64,000 bases of DNA from Colletotrichum lupini (lineage: Eukaryota > Ascomycota > Sordariomycetes > Glomerellales > Glomerellaceae), in contig NC_064676.1 of assembly GCF_023278565.1 (NCBI RefSeq), positions 4,712,001 to 4,776,000 of the forward strand. The letters are read 5' to 3'. Position 1 is the stretch's first letter, and each line of letters starts with the position of its first letter. The translations under genes were made by a program, and so were the position numbers. This document shows, piece by piece, positions 12,701 to 25,125 of this stretch. The notes under the pieces are model-generated. The model did no database searches. It had not been told where the DNA came from and saw only the letters and a list, made by a program, of their open reading frames with translations.

Positions 12701-13530
12701 TATAAATAAACGGCTAAATAGAGCGAACTTATTAAATATTAAAAAAATATCTAAGGATTTATACCGAGGGCTCGCTAAATAAATAAGTAGCGTAATTAGA
12801 AAAGGCCGAGTTTATATATAATAATAGTTAATACTTTACTATAAAAATATCCCCGTATATAGTATTATACGGCTACTACCCTAAGTACGTTAAATATATA
12901 CTTAATTATAAGGCTATAGTCTAGGGGGTTTAAAAAAGAGTTTAGAAAATTAGAAAAATTAGGGCCTAGGCTACGCGAGTATAAGTATAAGCCTCTAAGA
13001 GCTAAGTAGCTTATTATAATAAAAAATATACCCTAAAAAAGTTTAATTATAAAGAGGTCGTCGGCTTATTAATAAAGAATATATAATTTAAAAATAATAA
13101 ACTAGCGCCGAGATATATTAAAGTAATAATAGCTAAAAGGATAAGGAAATAGGCTTACTAAGTATATTTACTAAAGTAATATCGGAAAATATATAATATT
13201 TTCCTAGTTTCTTAGCTTAAGCTATAAAGAAATTACTAAACGGTCGTTAACTAAATAGTAAATCTCCTAGAGTTAGAGAACGAGTAAAACGTTTAAAAAG
13301 TTAAAAAAATCGTCGTAATATAAGGCAAGAGAAGAAACTTATAATATTTTATTAAATAAGCTAAGTAGCTTACTAAATATAATACGTAAGAGCTTATTAA
13401 GTATTTTAAAGGGGTAGCGAAAGTAGTTAATAAATTCGAACGTTATAAAAAAAGGGTATATATAAAATAGGATAATAAACGTTAAGTTCGTAGTAAAAAG
13501 TTATTAAAGATAAGTTAATTAATAATATAC
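9700..13530 (+). pseudogene. Pol of Gypsy copy 1, RIP-degraded
   Basis: Domain order by comparison with copy 3: a possible protease near 9750, RT from about 10370 to 10950 (VSKA, KKDGTL and the YLDD-equivalent near 10745-10775), RNase H about 11160-11450, integrase about 12340-12900 (ITDxDKLF near 12610, TDGQTERT-equivalent near 12710), and a chromodomain at about 13255-13460. The RT-RNase H-integrase order identifies Ty3/Gypsy; the terminal chromodomain identifies a chromovirus. Interrupted by many TAA/TAG codons. Confidence 0.85.
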
Positions 13531-13639
13531 TATAAAACCCCTTTTATCTAGCCTAGCGCAATCTTTAAAAAAAAGATATAATATTATAACCCTTAGTAAT
13601 ACGTCGCTAAGAAATCGCTAAGATCTAGCTATATAAAGA

Positions 13640-15847
13640 GAATAACTTAGGTAATACTAATAGTAATAGTAGCGGCTCTAGCGTATACCTCTAAAGCTTA
13701 ATAATTAGTAATAGTAGTCTGCTTAGTAAATAAGAAGCGGGGAGGCTTTGTACGCGTACTTAGCTAACTACTTAAAATAAGGCCGTTAACTTTATTAATA
13801 CTATAATAAGTAAGAGGGAGATAGTCGAAGTTGCGCAAAGTATTATATATATTAATAATAATAATTCGTAAAGCGTCCGCTACTTAATTACCGTTAGAGG
13901 CTATAATAAGAAGTATAATAAGAGCTATAATAAAAAGCATAATAAAAGCTATAATAAGAGGCGGAGTAAGAGGTAAAGTAGGGGCCGTAATACTATTATC
14001 GTTAGTAACGGGTCGGGGACGGGGGACGTTATCCGAGGTAACGCTCTTATAGTCCTAGTTAAGCTAAAGGACCTTAATAATATTAATATTTATAAAGAAC
14101 TTATTAACGTCGAACTACTTATTATAACCCGCGGCTTTAACTTTAGTATGAGTAATAACCTCGTTAAGCCGTCGTAGAGCCTTTACTTAGAGTAGGAGGA
14201 GCGTAATACTAACTTTATTAAAATTTAGAATAATATAACTAAGGGCTAGGGTACCCTCGTTTATATTAAAGAGAGCGTTATAAATAAGAGTTAGTAAGTT
14301 ATTAATATTAAAGCGGCGGCGCTTATTACGACGCAAAAAAAAAAAATCTCTAAGTTATTACTAAGCTCTTTAAATTCGGTATCCTTACGTTAGAACTTAT
14401 TAAACTTAAACTTAAAGTCGTCCCGCTCGTCGTTATTATTAAGAATATAGTTAATAATAAGAATACGCTTCTTAATAAAAGTCCGAGTCTTAGGACTACG
14501 GGAAATAGGGATAGCGCTATATATAATAATAATATAAATAAGTACCTTATTTACTAAAAACTTAGTAACGCGTTTATAAAAAATAAAAAAAGTAAGAAAC
14601 TCCTAAATACGTATAATAATAACGCCCTTAGGAGTCTCCTTATAATACTAAGCTAGAGCGTCGAGGTTATTTTATAAAGCGGTCGCACGGCTATTATTAT
14701 AAAAATAAGCTAATTAAAAGTAATTAAAATAAGAGATAATCTTAGTCTTATTATTAATATTAAGGATACTAGCTTAAAAAGAGAAATCTAAGTTAGTAAA
14801 AAGAAAATTCGCTAAACGATTACTAACGACTTATTATAATCGAGATTAATAAGTTTAAATACTCGCGGTTAGTAGCGAGCTCTTAAAGAGTAGTTTATTT
14901 AAAGTAGACCTTCTTCGCCTTATTACTTACTAATAGGTTAGTAATATAAGTAATAACTTTCTCTTATACGCTAATAATATAACTAAAAATATAAAAAACG
15001 CAGCTATACTTACGGAAGTTAAGGCTACCCTACTCCTTAGTATTATAGAACTCTATAAAAGTATTCTAAATAAACTAAGTAGCGCTATATAGCTCCTTAA
15101 GAACCTAAAAAATATCGTTAGCTAATATTTCGGTAACGGATTAGCGGGGACTCGATAACTTATAATAAAACACTTCTTTTTATTAATTTAATAAATAATA
15201 TACTTAGTAACGTAAGCGCTAGTAATATAAACGAGCTTATTAATATTACGATATAAGCTAGCTAAGTAGTATATATAAGGAGCACCGCTACGAAGACTAT
15301 AGAAGCCCTTCTTAAGATTATACTCTATATTAAGTATATCCTAAATACGCAAAATAATAAACATTTCGGTAAATACTTAGTAATAATATAGCGAGAGAGT
15401 CGTAATTAAAAAACGATGCGGAATTAGAATATCGTAAAAAAAAAAGTATAGTTATATAAGAAAGAATTCGCAGAACGGTTACTAAATAAAAAAAGAAAAA
15501 AAAAAGTAAATACGTAACTAATAACAGGGGAAAAATCTTTTACTATACTTAATAGCCTAGTAATAATAATAACTATAAAGTTAAGCAGGCTCTTATATAT
15601 TATAATAGTTAAAATACTTTACTACGAATATATACTACTAACTTAGTAACTAGTTAGCGCGCTATTACTAAATAATAATAATAAGGCATTCGTTAAATAA
15701 AGAGATAGGAGTAATGCCTTATTCTTAAGCAAAAAAGGATATTATTAACGCCTCATAGAATCTATTACGAATAACGACGTTAATAACTTTATTATTAGTA
15801 TTAAAAGAAGATATTACGTAATAGCTTTAGGGACTAAAGTTATGTAA
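13640..15847 (+). pseudogene. Additional reading frame 3' of pol in Gypsy copy 1
   Basis: Homologous to 39970-42189 in copy 3. It includes a short tandem repeat (about 13895-13975) encoding Tyr/His-Asn-Lys units and ends at TAA 15845-15847, just before the polypurine tract. The stops within it are TAA or TAG. Function unknown; no domain recognised. Confidence 0.6.
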
Positions 15848-15859
15848 AAGGGGAGTAAT

Positions 15860-16049
15860 TATAATAAATTCGGGATGCGGCTAGTAATAGGACGCTAATA
15901 ACTTAGTAACCGGTATATAGATCTTATTATAAAAGAACTTTTTAAGAAGTAGAGCCCTTATAAAGGACTTTATAAGCTTTAGTCTTATAATATACCTATA
16001 TTTATATTATAGCCTCGCTAGTTAAGTACTTATAGCCTAATCTCTTATA
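15860..16049 (+). repeat. 3' LTR of Gypsy copy 1
   Basis: 190 bp, followed by the target duplication ATTAC (16050-16054). Differences from the 5' LTR are almost all C/T and G/A. Confidence 0.93.
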
Positions 16050-16106
16050 ATTACGTACCGAATTAAATTAGCTACTTTTTTAAGTAATAGTAGTTTATAA
16101 TAATAT

Positions 16107-16212
16107 TTATTTTAATATTCTACCTTTACTAGCTACTCGGGCAATTCTTAAAATCGTTTATATAGTATTAATATATAGTATTAATAGATACTCCCACTAT
16201 CTCGATAGATTA
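16107..16212 (-). mobile_element. Family A insertion, 5'-truncated (106 bp)
   Basis: Only the last ~100 bp of family A are present. Flanked by 13-bp duplications TTTATAATAATAT (16094-16106 and 16213-16225). Truncated at the same internal point (GTCTATCGAGA) as the copies at 50408, 58217 and 58948. Confidence 0.85.
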
Positions 16213-16317
16213 TTTATAATAATATAAAATCGGAAATACCCTCGTTACCGTTATTAAATAATATTAACCTCTATAAGTACGATATTTACTTTAGTATTTT
16301 TAACATTACTTATATAT

Positions 16318-16552
16318 TAATTTTTTTATTTTTACTTTTACTAGCTACTTAGGTAATTATTAATATCGGTTATATAATATTAATATATAATATTAATAAA
16401 TACTCCTACTATCTCGTTAGACTAATTTTTTAAAATATTATTCTACTTTTTTAAACTTTCCCTTTTATAAAGTTTATAATTACGGATTAATAATAATATT
16501 AAGTACGATACTATTACTTTATAAGCCGTCTACTTAACTAAGTTTACGGCCT
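16318..16552 (-). mobile_element. Family A insertion, 5'-truncated (235 bp)
   Basis: T-rich end on the left, truncated 5' end on the right. 12-bp duplications TTACTTATATAT at 16306-16317 and 16553-16564. Inserted in the larger family A copy that surrounds it. Confidence 0.8.
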
Positions 16553-17198
16553 TTACTTATATATATATATATTTATTACCTCGTTTCTTTTATTAAAGTT
16601 AAAACACGCTACTTCCCTTACTATTATTATTACTATTACTATTATGATTTAACTATTTATTTTAAATATACTTTATTAAAATACTAAGACGCTAACTCGT
16701 CGACCCTTAGGGCTTTTTTAATAACTAGAAATTATTTAATTTTATAAATATTATACTAAATAACCTCGAGCTATAAAGAGACTATTTTAATAAATACTAT
16801 ATTTATAATATTAATTTATAAAAAACGAATAAATATATTATAATAAGCGTCGCCCTTATTAGTGTTTTTTTAATATAATAAAGTAATATAAATAAGCTTA
16901 GACTTAATAATATAATTAAGAGCTTAAAAAGAGCGTAATTAAGCATATTGAATAAGAATATTAAAGAGAGGTTATTATTAAATAAAATAAAATAAAAAGT
17001 AAGGGGTAGTATTTAGCTATTTAGAGGGTAATTAATATATCATAGCGGGATCGTTAGTATTTAATAATAGCTACGGCCGGTTAGAGTTAATTATAAAGTT
17101 TTATTATATAATAAAAATACTTAATATTAACCCTAATAGACTAGCTTGCTTATAAAGGCGAAGATAGCCCCTAATAAGGCGGACCGGACCCTAAAGGG

Positions 17199-17460
17199 GA
17201 ATTATTAAGTATATTCTCTAAAGTCTCCTTATAAATCGACGAGTTATAAATATTTTAGTATTTTAATAATATATATTTAAAATAGATAATTTAATAATAA
17301 TAATAATAATAGCGAGAGTAATAAATAGTAAGGGAAGTATTTCTTAACTTTAATAAAAGGAACGAGGTAATAAATATAGGAATTAATATATAGGCATCGT
17401 AAATTAATATATAGGCGTCGCTCTTATACGGGCGTCGCTATTCTACTTTTTAATTAGTTT
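17199..17460 (+). repeat. Family A internal fragment, plus orientation
   Basis: Matches 47690-47830 of the full-length copy, with the run TTTAATAAAAGGAACGAGGT near 17350. It probably continues the copy that begins at 7699, displaced by the insertion at 7795-17198. Confidence 0.6.
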
Positions 17461-19838
17461 AAAAAAAATTATTAATATAGTTAAATTTTATTGAATATTT
17501 ATAAAGTATCCTAAGCCTTTATTCTTTTACTCCCTTTATACTTAAGTTATATTATTAAGCTTTAAAATTTAACTTATAATATTTACTTATAATAGTTTTT
17601 ATAATTAAAAATAAAAATGTTCCTTAGGGTTACTTTTAAAATAATACTCTTATTAAAAGATTTCCCCCTTTATAAGAGTAATTATTAATTAATCATAGCC
17701 TGTTATTATTATTTAAATAATTATTATTATCTTCCTTTTTAAAAAATAACTATCTTAGTATTAGCTAATTTTATAAAATTAATAATTTTAAAAAGTAATA
17801 TAACCTTATTATTAAGCTCTTAGTTGGTATATTATAAAATATATAACTTCTTATAAATAATTACTTTAATATAGAGCTTATATTATATTCTATTTATTAT
17901 TATTTTTTAAAAAATAACAAAAACCTAGTAAACTACTTTCTTACGACTTTCTTTAAAATATAACCCCTCTCTTTCCGTGGTTATGAACTTTGCAGGAGGG
18001 AAAATTGAGGAAAATCTAAAAAACAGTTTACCGGGATAGTGTGAGTATCCACTGATACCGTGTATTAATACCGTGTAGTCGATATCGAGAACCGCCCGAG
18101 CAGCTAGCAAAGGCAGAATATAAAAATAAATAACCCCTCTCTTTTTAATAAATAGTCTTAATAACCTTCTTATTTTATAATAAAGTAGTTTAGTAATACT
18201 TTTCAGCTTATTAAATAGGTTATTAAAACTAATTAATAACTAATAATAATACTACTTTAATAATATAAATATACTCGTTAATAATAATAAATATAAGGTC
18301 CCTAAGTTAACTTATTACCTTATTTACCCCTATAGCTATCTTTTATTTAAAATATAGCGTTTTTTTAAATTATAACCTCTTATTATATTTTAAATAACCG
18401 ATCTTTCTCTCCTTTTATAACCTAAATCTTAAACTTATTAATTCTTAGTAATTTAAAATAAACTTATAATACCCTTTTAACTAAGTTAATAACTTTATAA
18501 AAACTAATAAATTTAGTATTATAAAATAAAGTAAATATAAAGCTCGAGGCCGAATTATTTAATATATTTTTAATATAATTAATTTAATAAGCCTAGGCTT
18601 ATATAAAGTACTAGTATTTAATAATATAAGTTTTATAAATATAGTTATAAATAATAAGTTATTACTAAGGCTTAAGAAGAGGATAAGTAGTTATTATATT
18701 ATTATTTAAACTTTTAATATAATTAATATAATTATAACCTTAGTTTTCAAGCCTCTACGTACTTTTTATATTATAAACTTATTAAAGTAATTAAAGATAT
18801 TATTAAAACTATAAGCTAACGAGTTAGGATTTAGGCTCGCGATATATATATTATTATTTAAAAATAATTCCTAAAGTCCTTATTTATTTGGCAGATATTT
18901 ATAATACTAAGGCTCGTATAAACTAAGAAAAACTAGCTAAACACTTGCTAACTATAGCGTTGATTAAGCTATTTAATAAACGAGATATTTTATACGTAGT
19001 AAAATAAGTAAATAACGAGCTAAACTATTTTATTAGCTTTATTTAGACCTTTTTTTATTATTTTTTAAATATAAAAGCGATTTCCTAAAGTAATTAGCTT
19101 TAATAATACTTATAATACTAATCGTTTTAAACTCCCTCTTTTTTAAATTATTAAGTAAACTTATTTTAAATCTATTTATAATACCGCGTTTAGCCTTATT
19201 AATAATAAGAAATTAGAAAGTTTTTAGTTTTTTTTCAATAAGTATTTACTAATTTATAAACTAATACTTAGTCCGTTACTTTATTATTATTATTATAAAT
19301 TATAATAAGTAAATAAAAGTTATATTAAACGAGTAGTTCTTAGACGTTTAGTAATAACTTTATATCTATTATATTAACTTTAATATTATATTTAGGGCTA
19401 AATAAAAGTAGGTTAAGGACCGTAGTTATAATAATAATAGTAGTGGGTTTAATAATAAGGAATATTAGTTATTAATATAAGTAATAACTATACTAAGTAA
19501 TAAAAATAAGGCCTATATTAATATACTTATTAATAAGCCCCCCCCTTATATATATTATAGGGTCCTTATAATATAAAAGCTTATTATTTTTACTAAAACT
19601 AAGTATACTTTTAAAAAAGCCTAGACTAAGCTCTATAAAAAGTTTAATAACTAATACTTAATCCTCTAGTATTTTTATATAATATACTTATTTTTAAGAG
19701 CATAATAGGGCTATTATTTTATTTAAAAACATTAGAACTTTAATACTTATATTATTTCTAATATTAAGTTAAGTAATAATAATATTAAAAGTTATTTTTT
19801 AAATAGTCTTAGTTACTTATATTAGTTTATTAACGTTA
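17461..19838. repeat. Unclassified repeat U, copy 1
   Basis: Aligns by eye with 46180-48600 (copy 2), and its left part with 33601-34215. RIP-saturated, with no intact frame and no terminal repeat found. Translation in both directions gave no convincing domain. Carries a family A insertion (17975-18130) and ends at the hairpin element. It is the unoccupied counterpart of two family A insertion sites in copy 2 (near 19271-19300 and 19430-19450). Confidence 0.6.
17975..18130 (+). mobile_element. Family A insertion, 5'-truncated and barely RIPed (156 bp)
   Basis: Flanked by 14-bp duplications TAACCCCTCTCTTT (17961-17974 and 18131-18144). It retains many CA and TG dinucleotides (TTTGCAGGAGG, CCGTGTAGTCG, CAGCTAGCAAAGGCAG), unlike everything around it, and ends in an A-rich tail. 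It is one of the best references for the original family A sequence. The 61-codon minus-strand frame across it is not a gene. Confidence 0.92.
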
Positions 19839-20003
19839 TGTAGTGGTTTTTCCCGACTTTATAGGCGCAAAAGATCGACCTTAACGGGATCACGCTTTCA
19901 AGGGAAATCACACGATACGGTACACTCGTGTGATTTCCCTTAAAAGCGTAATCCCGTTAAGGTCGATCTTTTGCGCCTATAAAGTCGGAAAAAAACCACT
20001 ACA
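19839..20003. mobile_element. 165-bp hairpin (foldback) element
   Basis: Two arms of about 77 bp are inverted copies of each other around a ~10-bp centre (TACGGTACAC near 19918). Ends are TGTAGTGG/CCACTACA, flanked by TA on each side (19837-19838, 20004-20005). The U copy at about 48590 looks like the empty site (GTTATATAAG). At least two arm mismatches are CpA on one side and TpA on the other. The right arm matches the 3' end of family B (AAGCGTAATCCCGTTAAGG, then GATCTTTT, GCCTATAAAG and AAAAACCACT). Confidence 0.9.
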
Positions 20004-20021
20004 TAAGCTACTATTATTTAG

Positions 20022-20262
20022 AAAAGTAGCTAACTTAGCTAGGTACGTAATAAGCTTATAAAGTAGTAGCGTTAGGTACTTAATATCGCCGTTAATAATC
20101 CGTAGTTATAAACTTTATAAGAGGGAAAGTTAAGGAAAATTAAAAAAATAGTTTATTAAGATAATAAGAGTATATATTAATACTACATATTAATACTATA
20201 TAATTAATATTAAGAATCGCCCGAGTAGTTAGTAAAGGTAGAATATAAAAATAAATAATAAA
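20022..20262 (+). mobile_element. Family A fragment, 5'-truncated
   Basis: Matches the last 240 bp of the full-length copy (about 47940-48177) and ends in AATATAAAAATAAATAA. RIP-degraded. No clear target duplication. Confidence 0.75.
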
Positions 20263-20264
20263 TA

Positions 20265-23200
20265 GTTAGTAACGTATCGCCCGTTCCTTAGTAAACTCTT
20301 TTTAAAATACGATTATAAAAAGTTTGTTTCTATCCGTAATAATACTTTTTAATATACTAAACTTATATTTAACTTCTTAATATTAAATACTTATTATTTA
20401 TATTACGTTAAATATCTTAATAATAAGTAAGAACTTCGTAAACTTTATTATATAATAAATAATAACTAAGATATTATTATATTTAGTGCTATTATTATGA
20501 GCGCTTAATAATAGCCCCGGAATAAAGTTTATAAATATTTCTTAACAAGAATATAAAAATAATAATAATCACTATAACTAGTTACTTATATAGCTTATAT
20601 CTTAGGGTTATAACTCCTAAATAATACTTATAGTTCTTAATATATTTTTAAATATCTTATTAAATATCTTTTTAATAGAACTTTTTTTAAATTAGCTCGA
20701 GAGTTTTCGTAGCTCTTATATAACCTACCCTATAATTATTATAATATTAATAAAAGATCTCTATTTAAAAAAACTCTATTTAAAGAATAATAAGTCTTTT
20801 TTAAAAATATTATACCTTATTGATTAAGTAAATATACTCTTAGCTCGCTAGCTATAATATAAACTCTTATTAATTATAATATATAAAACTTATTTTTAAT
20901 TTATAATCCTTCAATAAGTTCTTCAATTCTTAATAAAAAATAAGAAGTAAATACTGTTTTACTTTTTATAAGCTCTTTTATAATAAAACGTAAAATATAC
21001 TATTTTAATATAATAACCTTAGCTCTATTTAACTCTTTTTTATCCTTATTAAACTATTAATAAGCGTTCGTGAATAACTCTCTTATTTTCTTATTTTAAG
21101 TTATTATAGTAATAACTATTATTATTCTATCAATACGCCCTATAGTACGCTATTAATATAAAAAAAAGGATTTTTTATTTTTTAAAACTAGCTAATATTT
21201 AACTAAGATTGTAAAAAGAGGCCTTAATTACTTAAATATATACCTTAATAATATTATTTTTTCTTTTTAAACAAATTATCCTTTACTAAACGTTAAGTAA
21301 TAATTTACTAATAAAACGTAATTTCTAAACTAATATAAAAAGGACGTCTTTATAAAGTACTTTCCCCTCTATATAATCTAGCTTTTTAAATAGACCGTTT
21401 ACTAAGTTTATTTTCCTTAGTTAGTATTTTAAATTAAAGTTAAATATTAATAATTTATATACCTACTTCGCGAGCCTTTTTTAAAAGTCCTGCGCTAATA
21501 TACTAATTACTCCCTTAAGTACTTAGTAATTTATTAGAACTATAAACTTTTATAAAAGGCCTTAGAAATAATAAGCTTAATACTCTAGCCCTTTTACTAT
21601 AATAAGTAGTTCTTATTAACCTATAACTTATTATTACTCTATATTTAAGAGCTTTTATAATTAATAAGTAATAGGTTACTATTCTTTATTAGCTTATTAT
21701 AATAAAATTATTATAATAACTTTAAGTAAAATATCAGTTTCTATTTATATAATACGTTATAAGTTCTAGTATATAAGTATAATTACTAAAATAAAAACGA
21801 CCTTTAGCTAATTAAATACCTTATTTATCTTTTCAGTTTATTAAAAATCCTTCATTTACCCCTTTGCTATTTTTAATAATATTATTATTAATATAATAAT
21901 ACCTAAGTATTTAATAATAAACTTTCAATAAAAATTATAAAACCCTAAGAATACTTAAATATCCCTAATAAACTCTAGTACTTTCTAATCAATAATCGTT
22001 TATACTTATAACAAGTCGATCTCGATTCTTTTTAATATAATAATATAACTTAAGAACTCGACCCTCTTTTAATAAAATAAGTACTTCAATAATTTAATAA
22101 AAAGCCTATATAACCATAAATATTAAAGGACCTTTTAAATATCCTCTATATACTACTCTTTTATTATTAAATAAATTATTAAATTATTTATATATACTAT
22201 ATAATAAGTATTTAGTAAGTTAGCGAGCGCTTAGTAAATATACGCTTAGAACGTTATAAGTACGTTCGTTAGCTTAAAAAGTATAATAATATACTTAAAA
22301 TAATTATATTAGCTTTAGAATACTATTATTTATCGGTTTTCTTTTTTAATTTAAAAACGGTAATAAGTATCCTTAATATCTATTTTAAAAATCTATTTTA
22401 CTTTATAAAACCTATTTAGGAGCTTATTAATAAGTAATAATAAGTATTAATTTTTTATAATTACTTTATTTAGCTTATAATAATTTATATATAGGTATAG
22501 CGTATTATTCTTTTTTAATATAAAAAAGATCGGTACCCTAGCCTTATTAATTAAAAGTATAATATAACCGTTCACTAGGTTCTTAATAATATATATATAA
22601 AGCTTATTAAGTTATTTCTTATTTAATAAATAAATAGGACTATATAGTAGTTTAATACTTAGAACTAAGTTAATTAAATATTTTACCTCGTTATATAACT
22701 ACGGTCCTTTACTAACTACTCGTTAAACGTCTCTATTTTTAATTAAAGTTTTAATAATAGACCCCCTTATAGTTTAGTCTCTATTATCCCTACGATACTT
22801 CTTATTATAATAATATATAATATATAAACCCTTTTATAATTCTTAATAATATTATAAGCTATTACCTCTAGTTTAATAATAAAAATAGGCTTATATAACT
22901 ATATATTTATTATTATATTAATATAAATACCCTCTTAGCTTATTAATAATTATAATAATAAGAGGTTTATTATTTTTTTATCTTTCTTAGCTATAATAAA
23001 TAGTTACTAAATCTTCTTTAGCTACTTATAGTAATTAATAAAAAAGAGTATTAATTAATAAGCCTTCCCTTAGCCTACGGCTTTACCCTAAAAATCCTTT
23101 AATAAGGGAGCTATAGTAGTAGCTAAGGTTAACCCTAAGTAAGTTAGGAGCCTAGTATTAATAATATTTATTTTAAAATATATATTTATATTAACTTTTA

Positions 23201-24759
23201 TTAGCTTTTTAGTAATACTTATAGAACTATCGCCCTACTTTTTATAATTATTCTTATTAATACCCTCTTAATATTTAATATAAGTATATTAAGTATATTA
23301 CTTATACTTACTCGTTTTTTAATAAGTTAACCTCTATAACTCTTAGTATAATAATAACTTATTAAATAGTTACTAACGTTAGCTTTATTTAGGGGTATAT
23401 TAGCTTATTATTACCCCTACTTTTTAACTTATTTTCTTAATACTTATTAAATATATAGCTTATTTTATTATATATAAAGTACTTAATATTATTACTATAA
23501 CACTTTTATAATAACTTAGTATAAGTACTTTTATTATATAGCTTTTATAATATTACTTTTAATAAGTCTTTAGAACTTAGCCCCTTAGAGCTCTTTTTAC
23601 TCTTCTTTTTATAAAAAGGGAATATTTAATACGGTTATTTTAATAATAAATATAACCTCTTTTTACTATCTTTTTATAAGTAGTTATTATTTTTTTATTA
23701 ATTTAATAACTATAGTTTATTAGCTTTATAAACTATATTATATACTCTCTTAATTAAGACCTTATAATAAATTAAATCGTCCTATAACTAAAATAGTTAT
23801 TTTGAAAAAGAATTAATATACTTTTATTTTTAAATTTTTTAAATTTTTTATACCTAGGTTATAATAAATCGCTAATTACTTAGCGAGGAACTAAGTAGGG
23901 ATCTAGCCTTTTTTTAGCTTTTTTATCTTTAGTTCTTTATAATATTCCCGTTTTTAAGTCTTAGGATCTACGTATTATTAATGAACGAACGTTAAAAAGT
24001 CGTTTTAAAAGAGGGGATTTTAAAAGCTCTTTTTATAATTACGTTATTATATTTATAGTAATAAGGATATTTTAAATAGGGCCTATTTAATATACTATTT
24101 TATAATACTTTTTATATAAAGACTATTACTTATTTCTATAATAATAATCTAATTTATTACTTAAGTACTTATAAACTCTTTTTTAATCGGTTTATAGTTA
24201 TAAAAAGGAGGCTTTTTATATTCTCGTTAATTTAAACGTATTACTAGCTATTTAGTAAACTATTAAACAAGCTCTTCGTATTAATATCGTTTTTAATTTC
24301 GATCTTTAATTATTATTTTTATGATTTTATAAAAATAGATTATTATTAAGCTTATAGGGTCTATTAAACTGGCTATTTTAATACTATTTATGCTTTTATA
24401 TGCGCCTTAACCTCGTATATTTAATAATTAATTATTAATAAACGCCCCGTTTATAATAAATAGGGTCCTCGGGGTATTAATAAAGTAAGTAGTTTATAAA
24501 AATAATTTATTCTAATTATCTTTTTTATTTAGCTCTTTTATAAATATTAATATTTAAATAGGACTCGCTTTCTAATAAGCTCGTTCTCTTAAATAAAATA
24601 AGATTAAGTAATTAACTCTAAATAGCTATAGCTCGTTAGTATTAATAGCTCTTTATTAATAACTAAGTATTACTTCGTTAACGTTCTATTTATATTTATA
24701 ATTTATTATTATTTATATTAATTATTTTATAAAAATAAAAGCTTTAGAATTATAGGAGA
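20265..24759 (-). mobile_element. Ty3/Gypsy chromovirus copy 4, inverted and truncated
   Basis: Reverse complement of the Gypsy copies from the integrase (left end, AACGGGTAATACGT-equivalent near 20270) through RT (YLDD-equivalent near 22165-22205), protease and the Gag zinc knuckle (about 23420-23490) to the Gag start near 24740. Integrase C-terminus, chromodomain, additional frame and 3' LTR are missing at the left. Its 5' LTR resumes at 33408-33600, displaced by a family A copy that itself carries Gypsy copy 2. Heavily RIPed. Confidence 0.85.
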
Positions 24760-24935
24760 TTTTTTTTTTCTACCTTTACTAACTACTCGGGCGATTCTCG
24801 ATATTAGCTACATAGTACTAATATATAATATTAGTAAATACTCCTACTATTTTATTAAACTATTTTTCTTTTAGATTTTTTATTTTTTTAAACTTTCCTT
24901 TTTATAAAGTTTATAATTACGGATTAATAGTAATA

Positions 24936-25125
24936 TATAATAGATTCGGGATACGGCCGGTAATAGGACGCCGATAACTTAGCGACTAGTATACGGATCT
25001 TATTATAAAAAAACTTTTTAAGAAGTAGAGCCTTTATAAAAGACTTTATAAGCTTTAGTTTTATAATATACTTATACCTATATTATAGCCTCGCTAGTTA
25101 AGTATTTATAGCCTAATCTTTTATA
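24936..25125 (+). repeat. 5' LTR of Gypsy copy 2
   Basis: 190 bp, preceded by TAATA. Begins TATAATAGATTC and ends CTTTTATA. Confidence 0.92.

Larger units (their letters stand above)
8010..16049 (+). mobile_element. Ty3/Gypsy chromovirus copy 1, complete but RIP-inactivated
   Basis: 8040 bp bounded by 190-bp LTRs (8010-8199 and 15860-16049) with 5-bp target duplications ATTAC (8005-8009 and 16050-16054). LTRs begin TATAATAGATTC and end CTCTTATA, so the usual TG..CA ends have mutated to TA..TA. The order is LTR, Gag, Pol (protease, RT, RNase H, integrase, chromodomain), an additional frame, a polypurine tract (about 15846-15857), LTR. All frames are broken by TAA/TAG codons of the type RIP makes from CAA, CAG or TGG. 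The two LTRs differ almost only by transitions. It lies inside a family A copy. Confidence 0.93.
7795..17198 (-). mobile_element. Family A retroelement (full-length type) split by Gypsy copy 1
   Basis: The T-rich left end at about 7795 is the reverse complement of the family A 3' tail, and the right end (17187-17198) is the 5' terminus CCCTAAAGGG. The copy is interrupted by Gypsy copy 1 (8010-16049) and by two 5'-truncated family A insertions (16107-16212 and 16318-16552). Without these it is about 1.0 kb. I could not identify convincing outer target duplications. Confidence 0.7.

Noticed and set aside
13895..13975. CRISPR-like or regulatory tandem array
   Set aside because: The short repeats are in frame with the additional Gypsy reading frame and encode Asn/Lys/Ser units.
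8010..16049. Age of Gypsy copies from LTR divergence
   Set aside because: LTR differences are almost all RIP-type transitions, so divergence does not measure time.
17925..18110. 61-codon minus-strand open frame as a gene
   Set aside because: It lies mostly in a 156-bp family A insertion; the frame is open only because this copy escaped RIP.
17461..19838. hAT or pogo-type transposase in repeat U
   Set aside because: Some short translated strings looked suggestive, but no ordered set of motifs, no terminal inverted repeats and no duplications were found.
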